From contig MPDE01000010.1 of the NCBI GenBank assembly GCA_001874335.1, forward strand, positions 1 to 64,000: DNA of 64,000 nt, written 5' to 3'. This document shows, one piece after another, positions 44,251 through 54,700 of this stretch. Both the position numbers and the translations under genes were made by a program. The number at the start of each line of letters is the position of its first letter. The stretch's first letter is position 1. This DNA is from Bacteroidetes bacterium MedPE-SWsnd-G2 (GTDB lineage: Bacteria > Bacteroidota > Bacteroidia > Flavobacteriales > Flavobacteriaceae). Below the pieces are notes generated by a model. It was not told where the DNA came from and ran no database searches. It saw only the letters and a program-made list of their open reading frames with translations.

Positions 44251-45405
44251 TTATTCGCTTATTACTTTAATTGTGTTTTTTACTTTTTCTGCCAATGATC
44301 TGGCTACTTCTATATCTTTATTTACGATAGTAACATGCCCCATTTTTCTAAAAGGACGTGTTTTCTTTTTACCATAAATATGAGGCGTTACCCCTTCAAT
44401 GCTTAAAATATCTTCTATGTTTTTATAGCAAACATCGCCTTCATGACCTTCAGCACCAACAAGGTTTACCATTATCCCTGCTACTTTACTTTCAGTACTT
44501 CCCAGAGGTAGATTTAAAATAGCTCTTAAATGCTGTTCGTATTGAGAGGTGTAGCTTGCTTCAATGCTGTAATGTCCAGAATTGTGAGGTCTCGGCGCCA
44601 CTTCGTTTACTAAAATGTCATCGTCTTGAGTTTGAAACATTTCTACAGCAAGCAGTCCAACGTGCTCAAAAGCCTCAGATACTTTTAATGCAACTGCTTT
44701 TGCTTTTTCTGCGATTTCATCAGAAATTCGCGCAGGACAAATTACATATTCTACTTGGTTTGCTTCTGGGTGAAATTCCATTTCAACAACAGGGTAGGTT
44801 TTCATTTCGCCATTTTCAGATCTTGCCACTATTACAGCTAATTCGTTTTTAAACGGAATCATTGTTTCAGCAATACATTCTGTATTAGGTAACCCTTTTA
44901 AATCTTCAATAGCTCTTACAACTTTTACGCCATTACCATCATAGCCAAATTGAGCACTTTTCCAAACAAAAGGAAAGCTTAATCCACCATTGTGTATTGC
45001 GTCTTCAACTTCAGAGGTAAATGCAAATCGGCTAAAATCAGCAGTAGGAATACTGTGATCAACATAAAACAACTTTTGTTTTGCTTTGTTTTGGATTTGC
45101 CTAAGAGTTTTTGAAGAAGGATATACTTTTACACCTTGATTTTCTAATGTTTCAAGAGCATCTGTATTTACATTTTCAATTTCGAAAGTTAATACATCTA
45201 CATCTTTTCCAAAATTCACTACGGTGTCATAATCTAGTAAATCGCCTTGAATAAAGGTGTTGCAAGCAATTTTTGATGGCGCTTCAGAACTTGGGTCTAA
45301 AACTTTGGTTTGTATATCAAATTTTCGGGTATCAGAAAGCAGCATTTTTCCTAATTGACCACCTCCAAGTATACCGAGTTTGAAATTTGATGAAAAGTAA
45401 TTCAT
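44251..45405 (-). CDS. purK: N5-carboxyaminoimidazole ribonucleotide synthase
   Basis: ATP-grasp enzyme that makes N5-CAIR from AIR, bicarbonate and ATP. LGILGGGQLGKMLL (11-24), an N-terminal Rossmann motif, FVWKSAQFGYDGNGVKVV and EVAPRPHNSGHYSIEA are the expected motifs over 384 residues. First gene in the purK-purE operon. A -7 element at 45422-45429 lies 16 nt ahead of the ATG. Confidence 0.96.
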   Translation of the reverse strand: MNYFSSNFKLGILGGGQLGKMLLSDTRKFDIQTKVLDPSSEAPSKIACNTFIQGDLLDYDTVVNFGKDVDVLTFEIENVNTDALETLENQGVKVYPSSKTLRQIQNKAKQKLFYVDHSIPTADFSRFAFTSEVEDAIHNGGLSFPFVWKSAQFGYDGNGVKVVRAIEDLKGLPNTECIAETMIPFKNELAVIVARSENGEMKTYPVVEMEFHPEANQVEYVICPARISDEIAEKAKAVALKVSEAFEHVGLLAVEMFQTQDDDILVNEVAPRPHNSGHYSIEASYTSQYEQHLRAILNLPLGSTESKVAGIMVNLVGAEGHEGDVCYKNIEDILSIEGVTPHIYGKKKTRPFRKMGHVTIVNKDIEVARSLAEKVKNTIKVISE

Positions 45406-45421
45406 AGCCTATAATTTGGCA

Positions 45422-45429
45422 CAAAAATA
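45422..45429 (-). promoter_or_regulatory. -7 promoter element of purK
   Basis: Minus-strand TATTTTTG, a perfect match, 16 nt ahead of the ATG. It is divergent from the hpt-adk promoter 75 bp away; no PurR-type operator was recognised between them. Confidence 0.55.
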
Positions 45430-45503
45430 CAAATACTACCTTTGAGAGAAAACTAAAATATAAACAATCTAAACCATTATTCGCAATTCGATAATCAATT
45501 GAT

Positions 45504-45511
45504 TATCTTTG
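45504..45511 (+). promoter_or_regulatory. -7 promoter element of hpt-adk
   Basis: TATCTTTG, a perfect TAnnTTTG, 18 nt ahead of the hpt-adk ATG. Confidence 0.6.
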
Positions 45512-45529
45512 CATCTTTAAAATTCGGTT

Positions 45530-46642
45530 ATGGTTATAAAGCTTCATGATTTATATTTCAAACCATTTATTTCTGAGAAGCAAATAAGTGATGCAGTACA
45601 GCGCATGGTAGATGTTGTTGCTGAGGATTTAGGAGACGAAGTACCTGTGTTTGTAGGGATACTTAATGGGTCGTTTATGTTTGTGAGCGATTTTGTCAAA
45701 AAATACCCTAAACCTTGTGAAGTAACTTTTATAAAACTGGCGTCCTATCAAGGTGTTAAATCTACAGAAGATATCCAACGTTTAATTGGATTAACTCAAG
45801 ATTTAACGGGAAGAACTGTTGTAATATTAGAGGATATTATTGATTCAGGAAATACCTTGGTTGAGGTACATCGAATTTTTAAAAATGAAAATGTAAAACA
45901 GCTTATTATTGCAACCTTGTTTTACAAACCAGAAGCTTATAAAAAAGATTTCAAATTAGATTATGTTGGTATAGAAATTCCTAACAAATTTATTGTTGGT
46001 TATGGCCTCGATTATGATGGTTTAGGAAGGAATTTACCAGCAATATATCAACAAAAAACAACCCAACACATGACAAATATTGTGCTATTTGGCCCTCCTG
46101 GAGCAGGTAAAGGGACTCAAGCAAATTTTTTAAAGGAAACCTACAATTTGGTTCATATTTCAACAGGAGATGTGTTCCGTTATAATATTAAAAACGAAAC
46201 AGCTCTTGGTACATTGGCAAAATCTTATATGGATAAGGGCGAGTTAGTGCCAGATCAAGTGACCATAGAAATGTTAAACTCTGAAGTTGAAAAGAACACA
46301 GATGCTAACGGATTTATTTTTGATGGTTTTCCAAGAACAGATGCTCAGGCTTCTGCTTTAGATGCTTTAATGCGTACTAAAGATTCTCAAATTGACGCAA
46401 TGATTGCTTTAGAAGTTGATGATGAGGTATTGGTTGAACGTTTATTAGAACGTGGTAAAACAAGTGGAAGAGCAGATGATGCTGACGAGTCCATAATAAG
46501 AAACAGAATTACTGAGTATTATTCAAAAACAGCTGTTCTTAAAAATTATTACTCAGCTCAAGACAAATATTATGGGGTTGATGGTGTAGGTTCTATTGAA
46601 GAAATTACTACCCGTATTAATGCAGTAATAGATACACTATAA
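45530..46642 (+). CDS. Fused hypoxanthine phosphoribosyltransferase - adenylate kinase
   Basis: One open frame of 370 residues joins two full enzymes of purine metabolism. Residues 1-176 are a hypoxanthine(-guanine) phosphoribosyltransferase with the PRPP motif VVILEDIIDSGNT and GYGLDYDGLGRNLPAI at its C-terminus. After a short linker, residues 181-370 are an adenylate kinase with the P-loop FGPPGAGKGTQ, HISTGDVFRYN, FDGFPRTDAQA and the LID-region RGKTSGRADD. Met181 (ATG 46070) is a possible internal start for a separate Adk. It should recycle hypoxanthine to IMP and balance AMP/ADP. The adk gene is essential, so the fused form must work. The gene is divergent from purK. Confidence 0.94.
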   Translation: MVIKLHDLYFKPFISEKQISDAVQRMVDVVAEDLGDEVPVFVGILNGSFMFVSDFVKKYPKPCEVTFIKLASYQGVKSTEDIQRLIGLTQDLTGRTVVILEDIIDSGNTLVEVHRIFKNENVKQLIIATLFYKPEAYKKDFKLDYVGIEIPNKFIVGYGLDYDGLGRNLPAIYQQKTTQHMTNIVLFGPPGAGKGTQANFLKETYNLVHISTGDVFRYNIKNETALGTLAKSYMDKGELVPDQVTIEMLNSEVEKNTDANGFIFDGFPRTDAQASALDALMRTKDSQIDAMIALEVDDEVLVERLLERGKTSGRADDADESIIRNRITEYYSKTAVLKNYYSAQDKYYGVDGVGSIEEITTRINAVIDTL

Positions 46643-46691
46643 TATAAACGTCCTTATACCTTTTTGGTAAGGAAGAATATAATAAAAAATA

Positions 46692-46720
46692 ACAACGGCA
46701 ACTGTTTAAGTTGTCGTTGT
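46692..46720 (+). terminator. Possible hairpin terminator after hpt-adk
   Basis: ACAACGGCAACT (46692-46703) pairs with AGTTGTCGTTGT (46709-46720) apart from one G-T, giving a 12-bp stem with a 5-nt loop. The following sequence (ATATTTAATA) has no clear T run, so it may be a weak terminator or a structure in the leader of obg. Confidence 0.45.
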
Positions 46721-46763
46721 ATATTTAATAAACTTTGATTTTTAAAGGATTTAAATTTTCGAT

Positions 46764-47759
46764 ATGACAGAAGGAAATTTTGTGGATTATGTAAAAATGC
46801 ATGTTACCTCTGGTAAAGGAGGTAAAGGGTCTGTGCATTTGCATAGAGAAAAATTCATTACAAAAGGTGGCCCAGATGGTGGTGACGGAGGTCGTGGTGG
46901 CCATGTGATTATTAAAGGGAATGAAAATTTATGGACTTTACATCACTTAAAGTTTAAAAGACACTTTAAAGCCGGACATGGAGAACATGGTTCTAAAAGT
47001 AGAAGTACTGGAGCTGATGGTCAAGATGTTTATATTGAAGTGCCTTTGGGTACAGTTGTAAAAGATTCTGAAACGGATACTGTACTTTTTGAAATTACTG
47101 AAGCCAATGAAGAACGCATTATATGCGAAGGAGGTAAAGGTGGTTTAGGAAACTGGCACTTTAAAAATTCGGTGAATCAAACACCGCGTTATGCACAACC
47201 GGGTCTTCCAATGGACGAAAAAGATATTACTTTAGAACTTAAAGTTTTGGCAGACGTTGGATTGGTTGGGTTCCCAAATGCAGGTAAATCTACATTGCTA
47301 TCTGTTATTACTTCAGCTAAACCAAAAATTGCTGATTACGAGTTTACTACACTTAAACCTAATTTAGGAATTGTAGAATACCGTGATTTTAAATCGTTTG
47401 TAATGGCTGATATTCCTGGTATTATTGAAGGTGCTGCAGAAGGTAAAGGTTTAGGATATTACTTTTTACGTCATATCGAACGAAACTCTACTTTATTGTT
47501 TTTAATTCCAGCCGATGCAGATGATATTAAAAAACAATATGACATTTTATTAGACGAGCTTAAAAGATATAACCCAGAAATGTTGGATAAAGATAGGCTT
47601 GTTGCTATCTCAAAATGTGACATGCTGGATGATGAATTAAAGGCCGAATTAAAAGAGGAGTTAGATAACGAATTACCTGTAGATTATTTGTTTATTTCAT
47701 CAGTGGCTCAACAAGGGATTATGGAGTTGAAAGATAAACTTTGGGATATGCTTAACTAA
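46764..47759 (+). CDS. obgE: Obg-family GTPase
   Basis: Essential ribosome-associated GTPase. The N-terminal Gly-rich Obg domain ([44 protein letters not shown]) runs to about 158. The G domain has G1 GFPNAGKS (169-176), switch/G2 TTL, G3 DIPGIIEGA and G4 SKCD (in place of NKxD). The 331 residues end after the G domain, so the C-terminal OCT domain is absent, as in many members of this phylum. G4 Asn is replaced by Ser, a small deviation often seen in Bacteroidota. Confidence 0.94.
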   Translation: MTEGNFVDYVKMHVTSGKGGKGSVHLHREKFITKGGPDGGDGGRGGHVIIKGNENLWTLHHLKFKRHFKAGHGEHGSKSRSTGADGQDVYIEVPLGTVVKDSETDTVLFEITEANEERIICEGGKGGLGNWHFKNSVNQTPRYAQPGLPMDEKDITLELKVLADVGLVGFPNAGKSTLLSVITSAKPKIADYEFTTLKPNLGIVEYRDFKSFVMADIPGIIEGAAEGKGLGYYFLRHIERNSTLLFLIPADADDIKKQYDILLDELKRYNPEMLDKDRLVAISKCDMLDDELKAELKEELDNELPVDYLFISSVAQQGIMELKDKLWDMLN

Positions 47760-47769
47760 GCATTAGAAA

Positions 47770-47798
47770 TTTGTGCTTAAGTTTTTTAATTAACTTTA
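47770..47798 (+). promoter_or_regulatory. Promoter of the DUF4136 gene
   Basis: TTTG (47770-47773), a 17-nt spacer and TAACTTTA (47791-47798). It lies right after obg, over an AT-rich hairpin that might end the obg transcript. Confidence 0.5.
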
Positions 47799-47814
47799 TT
47801 AAAAAACAATAGCC

Positions 47815-48339
47815 ATGAAATTTTTTATAATTCCAATTTTATTCCTTTGCTTAGTCAGTTGTAAAAGTGTAGATGTATCATCAGATTATGATAGGACTAC
47901 AAACTTTACAGCATACAAGTCTTATAATTATTTTTCCAATATAGATTCGGGTTTAACTGAGCTGGATGAACAGCGCTTAATTTATGCGATAGATTCAATT
48001 CTTGAACAAAAATCATTTGTAAAATCAGAAACCCCCGATTTTTTAATCAATATCCAAAGTCAAACCTTCCAAAGTGCAGAACGCAGTTCAGTGAGTGTTG
48101 GTATTGGAGGTGGTGGAGGTAATGTTGGAGGCGGAGTATCTGTTGGTATACCTGTTGGAGAAGGTCAATTAGATAGAGAAGTTGTATTTGAGTTTTTAGA
48201 TGCTAAAACCCAATCGTTATTTTGGCATGCTATAGGAAAACAATCTATCCCTAATAAAACTACTCCAGAATTGAGAGAGCAGATTATTAAAGATGTTGCT
48301 TCAGAAATATTAAGTGTGTATCCACCCGAAAAAGAATAA
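47815..48339 (+). CDS. DUF4136 lipoprotein
   Basis: A small cell-envelope lipoprotein. MKFFIIPILFLCLVSC gives a signal and lipobox-type Cys16. The domain matches DUF4136 (VSSDYDRTTNFTAYKSYNYF at the N-terminus and LFWHAIGKQSI near the end). A Gly-rich patch (IGGGGGNVGGGVSVGI) interrupts the middle. 174 residues. Function unknown. A bidirectional terminator is shared with DoxX gene. Confidence 0.85.
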   Translation: MKFFIIPILFLCLVSCKSVDVSSDYDRTTNFTAYKSYNYFSNIDSGLTELDEQRLIYAIDSILEQKSFVKSETPDFLINIQSQTFQSAERSSVSVGIGGGGGNVGGGVSVGIPVGEGQLDREVVFEFLDAKTQSLFWHAIGKQSIPNKTTPELREQIIKDVASEILSVYPPEKE

Positions 48340-48371
48340 AAAAAAGAGGTCTGAATCAGACCTCTTTTTTT
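48340..48371. terminator. Bidirectional terminator between DUF4136 and DoxX genes
   Basis: GAGGTCTGA (48346-48354) pairs with TCAGACCTC (48356-48364), flanked by an A run on the left and T7 on the right. It works for both convergent genes. Confidence 0.85.
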
Positions 48372-48748
48372 TATGGTGTTAGCAAAGCTTTGTATTTATC
48401 TTTATAGCCATAAAGCATTATTAGGTTTAAAACTAATAAAACAAGTGATCCAGCAATTCCTCCCGGATCTAATGTGGCGTGAAATAAAACCGCATTCACA
48501 GATACACTCATTAAAATAATAGACATAAGCGCGCCATATTTGTTTGTAATCAATGCTAAACCTGCTACAATTTCAACCAATGCTACTAAGGTTAGAGTTT
48601 TTGTTGATGTAAGAGCGGTAAAATAAGTGATCACAGCTTCACTTGTTGGCGGCTCCATAGGGATAAAGTTGTAAAACTTGTTAACCCCAAACGCAAGGAC
48701 AAAAAGGCCTAAAAAGACTCGTAAGCCCATAAATACTTTTGAATTCAT
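48371..48748 (-). CDS. DoxX-like small membrane protein
   Basis: 125 residues with four hydrophobic segments in the DoxX/SURF4-like arrangement (MGLRVFLGLFVLAFGVNKFY, LVALVEIVAGLALI, LMSIILMSVSVNAVLFHA, LVLLVLNLIML). Function not known; in other bacteria it associates with redox enzymes. It is convergent to DUF4136, 41 bp downstream of the giant macroglobulin on the same strand, with no terminator between them. They may be transcribed together. Confidence 0.82.
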   Translation of the reverse strand: MNSKVFMGLRVFLGLFVLAFGVNKFYNFIPMEPPTSEAVITYFTALTSTKTLTLVALVEIVAGLALITNKYGALMSIILMSVSVNAVLFHATLDPGGIAGSLVLLVLNLIMLYGYKDKYKALLTP

Positions 48749-48789
48749 AATTTTATTATTAGTTAGTAATTAAATTTAGTGAAAATTTA

Positions 48790-51700
48790 TTACTTCTCTA
48801 TTTCTATCATTATGCCTTTACTATGGCTACTGAATTCTGGTGCATACATACTCTGTATGGTAGTGATGCCGTTAGACATTAGGCCTGAGTTATTTGCTCT
48901 CAAGTCATATTCAAATACAAATTCTCCTTTAGGTAAATAGTCGAAAAAGAAGTTTGTAGAAGCATCTTTAGTGTTTTCAAAATATCCTAAACCATTGTTG
49001 TATTTGTATTCTGAAAGTACATTTAAAGGTTCTAAACCAGATGCTCTCATATCTTTCATATGAACAAACTCCATAGGTCTATCATTAAAAATTTCAATTC
49101 TAACAGTTATTAAGTCGCCAACTTTTACAACGGTTTCTGGTGTGATGAGTTTAAGTTGTTTGCCATAATTTGAATCTTCTTTTAAATAAAGTTGTTTTTT
49201 GATTTTTAAATTGGTGCTTGCTGAGGTAATCTTATCTAAATCTTCAAAATATTGCCAGTAAACTGCTCCCCAGGCAATTCCGTTTTCTTTTTTACTAACT
49301 TCTACTTTACTCATTTTGGGCGTGATTTCATTTGCAGACCATGATACTTTGTAGTAGCCTGTCCCAGCTTCCTTTTCAATGTTTTCCAGTTTAGAATCAG
49401 GAATCGGTTGATCTGCAACGGTAACTATAACATCTTCGTCTACAGATAGCCAATCATTGCCTTGCATTAATAATGCATATACAGCGGCAGTGGTCGCTTT
49501 TGTGGTCTTCCATTTGTTAGTCTGTTTGTGTTTAAGCAACCATGTTTTTAGTAGATCAATCTCCTCATTGTCATTTTTGATTTCAGAAAAGGCCTCTATT
49601 AGCATGGCTTGTGTCTCAATATTTGCTTGATGCCAGTACCTTGTGTTTGTGTTTTCTTTCCAATACATTCCCATTTCGTCATCTACTATACTGTTTTCTC
49701 TAATAGAATTAAGAATGGTACTGGCCAGTTTTGTATTGCCTGAGCGTTGTGCAATTAAGCTCATTAAACCTTTAGAGTAAAGCGAAGCATCTAACCAGTA
49801 GTTTTCAATTTGTTTCATGTAATACCCTTTTGCATTTTCCATGGCCTTAGAGTCTTTTTTAGTTTTAAAAAAACTTCTGGTATATAAATAATGTAATTGC
49901 AATGAGGTTAAATGATTGTCTGTTAGGTCAACTTTAGGAATTCTATTTTTTAGCATGTGGTAATCTTTTAGAAATTCATCATCTAAATATTTTAGTCCTT
50001 TTCTGAGCATTTGTTTTAATTGATAATCTTCAATATTAACTTTTAGGTGTTGTAAATGCCCCATTCCCATAATAATATGTTGTGTGATATATCTACTTTC
50101 TCTACCTCCAGAAAACCAAGGCCATGCGCCGTTGTATATTTGGTTGCTCACAAGTTTATCAATGGCTAGTTGAGATTTGGCATTCATGGTATTGAGATCA
50201 AACAAAAGACCTATTCTTCTTTTTTGTTCCGCTTCAGATTTTGCATCTCGTACCCAAGGTGTTTCTTCAATAATTATAGATTTTAATTCTGGATTTTTTT
50301 CAAGATTAGAGACAAGCGCACTACTGGATTTCCATTGCTCAAATACCGCTTTTATTTTTGGGTTGGAATTAGCAATATGAGATGCCAGTAAGTTAGCATA
50401 TAACTTAGAGAACGTTTGTTCATTGCAGTCGTATGGGTATTCTATCAGGTATGGTAATGATTGTATAGCATACCAAGCAGGGTTTGAAGTCATTTCTAAG
50501 GTGAAATTTTGATGCGATAAGGTTGCGGAGTTATTGTCTTTGAGTTTATCTAAAACAAAGGTTTTAGTTTGTTTAGAATTTACCCACAACGGCATGGTTT
50601 CAGTAACCAAAGTTTGATTGGTTAAGACGGGTAAAATTTGCTGTTCTCCATCACTATAATTTCCAGCAGAAGCAATAACTTTTATTTGAACTGCAGAGAT
50701 AGACTTAGGGATTTTTATTATCCAGCTAACCTCCGTGTTTTGCTTGGCTGAAACCACAAAAGGTTTGGTGTTAGACGCGTTTAGAAACGCTGCGTTTACG
50801 TCTTTGTTATTTAACGGATTTGTTAACTGTAGTAGAATGTTACCGTTTAAATTATCTTGAGATAAATTTACAATCTTACTGCTTATAATAATGTCATCTC
50901 CTTGTCTAAGGAACCTTGGAATATTAGGAACGACCATAAGTTCTTTTTGTGTGACCGCAGTTTTATTAATTACGGCAGAATTAAATGTTTTTGTGTGAGC
51001 CAGTAATTGAAATTTCCATGATGTTAATGCTTCAGGTGAATCAAAACTAAAACTAATTTCCCCATCTTCGTTAGTGTATAAGTCTGGAAAGAAAAAGGCG
51101 GTTTCCTGTAAATTTTTCCTTGGTTGTAGTTTTTTTAATTCGGCTTCAGCCTTTTTTGTTGTTAGAATTATTACCCCGTTGGATGCTCTGCTACCATAAA
51201 TAGCGGTTGCACTGGCATCTTTTAGTACAGAAATATTTGCAATATCATTTGGGTTTACGTTGGCAAATTCGGCTTCTGAAATAGGTACACCATCAATTAC
51301 GTATAAAGGTTTCTTGTTGCCTTTTATAGAGTTTCTGCCTCTTAAGACTACTGTTCCATTTGCCCCAGGTTGCCCTGAATTTGTTTGAATATTCAAGCCT
51401 GCAGCCTGTCCTTGAAGAATATGGTCTATAGATCCAATGTCTTCACTTTTGACGGTAGTTACAGAGGCTGTTAATTTTGCGCTTTTTTTAGCTGTACCGT
51501 AAGCAACGACAACAACTTCATCTAAAGCTGATGCATCTTCTTCTAATTCTATTTCATAAACATTATCACTGCTAATTTTTATTTCAGAGGAAATCATACC
51601 AACGAAAGAAAAGACTAAGGTTTCACCTGGATTGATTTCAATTTCAAAATTCCCATCAAAATCACTTTGAACACCTTTTGAAGTGCCTTTAATAATAATA

Positions 51701-54700
51701 TTTACTCCAGGTAAAGGCAAGCCGTCTGTTCTTGATGTAACGGTTCCTTTTATGAAATTAGACTTTACAGCAGAACTGTAGTAAGACCTGTAGTTTGAAA
51801 TGTTAGCTCTTATAGATCTTAGGTATCTTATGCGCGCTGATCTTGAATGTTGAATGTTTAAGCCAAACCAATTTAGTTTGTCATAGGTCCAATTAACAGG
51901 TTTTAAGTATTTATAAGGATTTAAATATTTTGAATTAATTCCGAAAGATTGGTAGCCATAAATTTGTACCTGAGAAGAGTAATTGGGTTTGAGAATCGGA
52001 TTAAAATTCCAATTATTTTCTGTAAATTGATCTAAAGAGCTGTCATACATGCTCGCTAAAAGTTGAGCATTTACCTTTTCGCCATCAGGTCCTTTCACCT
52101 TAAAAGACCAAGTTTCTTTCTTTCCTGGCTCTAATTTGTCTCTAAAGGAAAGCGTTTCAATTTGAAGCTTTGAACTTGGATAAGGGACATTGATTTTTAT
52201 AGATCCTTTATAAAATTTATTTAAAGCTGTGAAAGAATAATGAACAATAAACCCTCCATAATCCTTGAAGGTTACAGGTATATCAAAACTTGTTTTAATA
52301 CCGTCTAACGTTATAATTTTTGATGTTTCAATGCGCTTGTTTTTTTCTATATCTATGGTTAGCGTTAAGTTTTTTATCGCTGAACCAAGTGTGATTTTAG
52401 CAATATCACCTGGGGTATATTGAAACTTGTTGGCTTTGATTTCAAAAAGTGTGTTATCTAATACCTGCTTATCTTTGGGGCTATAAATCTTAATTATTTT
52501 TTCGGTCTCTATTTTGTTATTAAAATCATCTTTGGCTATAACCTTAATAAGGTAAGTACCCGAGGCCCATTTTTTTGTTTTAATTGGGTAAGATGAAGAT
52601 TCTCCGGTATTAAATGAGTTGTTATAAACAACATAATCTTTAGTCCAATTCTTTTTTTGATCTTCGTTTAAATAAGTTTCATTTGGGAAGGTTGCTCTAA
52701 ACTCCGTACTGCTAAAACTTTGAAATTCTGGAGCCTCCCATAGACGCGATCTTAATACTTGTTTGGGTGCTTTTAGTTTATAAACTTTAATTTCTCCTCG
52801 CGTGTCAATATGACTTCCGTTTAGATTGTTTGTTTCAAGGTTTATGGTATTTGATTTACTCTCTTTATTGTAGTTATTTGTGGAATTTATGGATACAGTT
52901 AAGGCATGGTATCCTACCTTCACCTTTGTTGAGGTACTGTGAGTTTCACCGTTAATATCAGTAACGTCTGCTTTAATTGTATAGGTGAATAGCGGTAGGT
53001 TTTCTTTATTTAGGGATAAATCTGGTAAAGCCTTAAACTTGATATTAAAATTTCCTGAAGCATCGGTGGTGGTTTCTCCTAAGCCTATTTCTTGACTGGA
53101 GTTGTCGTTATGCCATCCGTAGTAATACCTTGAATAATTGGCATCTCTTACTATGGTATATTTTACCTTGGCATTACTAATCGGGCTGGCTGAAAAGGAC
53201 ACAGCTTCTCCTGTTACACTCACACTATCATTGACACGGTAAAGGCCTTCAACAGGACTAAAATTGGCTTCAAATTTTGGACGCTTGTATTCCTCTACTA
53301 AAATATCGAAGGTGTCATCAATTATGCCTGCATCCGAGTAAACTTCAATATAATATTCTCCATTAAGGCCGTAGTTAGGAATTACAAAATTGCCGTTAAA
53401 AGAACCATACTCATTTGATGTAAATTCTAATTCTTCTACTTCCTCATCATTAGCATCATAAAGGGTGACAAATATATCCTCTTTAGTTATAGGTGTCGAT
53501 TTTCCTTGTATTTGATTTAAAATAATACCTTTAAAATAAATGGTCTGTCCAGGTCTGTAAATGCTTCGATCGGTAAATAAAAACGATTTGTATTCTGGTT
53601 CAGTATCGTGGTAAACTCTGTAATTGTCTTGAAGGTAAAAGTGGGAAAAAGTAGCTTTATCCTTTTCAGTTTTTGCTGTTATTATTAAGTTAGAGTACTC
53701 AACAGAATTTCTTTTCAATTTTAAAGTTCCATTTTCATCTGTTGTATAGGATTTGTAACTCCAATTTCCTCTATAGTTTTTATTGTATTTGAAGTTTAGT
53801 TGCACGTTGGGTACAGGGGCTCCATTTAGTCTATTAGTCACATGAATATAGTTGAAATCTAGATCTGTTTTTTGAGTTATGGCTAAGTCAGACACCTGGA
53901 ACTCAAAATAAGTTAATTCGGGATTTTCAATTGCTGTGGGTGTAATTTTTAGAACATATCTGTTATGATTTAATTCTGGTAGTTTTACTTCTGTACTATG
54001 AGTTTGGTAATCGCCTAAGTTCTTCAGGTTCTCAGTCCACGTCTTAGAACGTTTAAGTTTGTTTATTTTCTTTAATTTTTTGTCATCTTCATATGTTTTT
54101 TGCAGATTAGAAAATTGATTTTCAGTAATTTCAAACAACTCGAATTTAAGATTTGACGCATTTTTATATTGGATTAAAATCTTACTTGGTTTATCTACCG
54201 GTATGATTTTTTCATAATCTATTTTTAAGTAAGGGGTAAGGATTACTTCTTTTAAATTTTCAATTGCTGTCGAATACTTGTGTTCCGGAAAATTGGATAG
54301 TATTTGGTTGCAGATGTGAAGGGCTTCCTTGGTTTTCCATTGTACTTCTTGGTTGGTTTTATAGTTGTAGGTGTCTCCTAAATTATAAAGCGCCTTGGCT
54401 AATTCATAGCCGTATTCAACTTTAGTGTCGTCTTCTTCGGAGTATAAAGATGTAATTGCAGAAATATAAAGCTGCTGATTGTTGAAAAGGTTGCAGTGGT
54501 TTTGTACAAACTTCAATCTGTCTATATGAACCTTTGTTAATGCCCTTTTTTGATTTGTTTTGAGATGATATTTTTCAAGATTTTGATATAACTCCAATAC
54601 CTTTAATTCAGGAGATAGGCTGTCTTTTGTTTGTATTTTAAATTGAGAGAAAACACGTGATTCTGAAAAATATATCGGATCATTTACTTGAAAATTAAAA

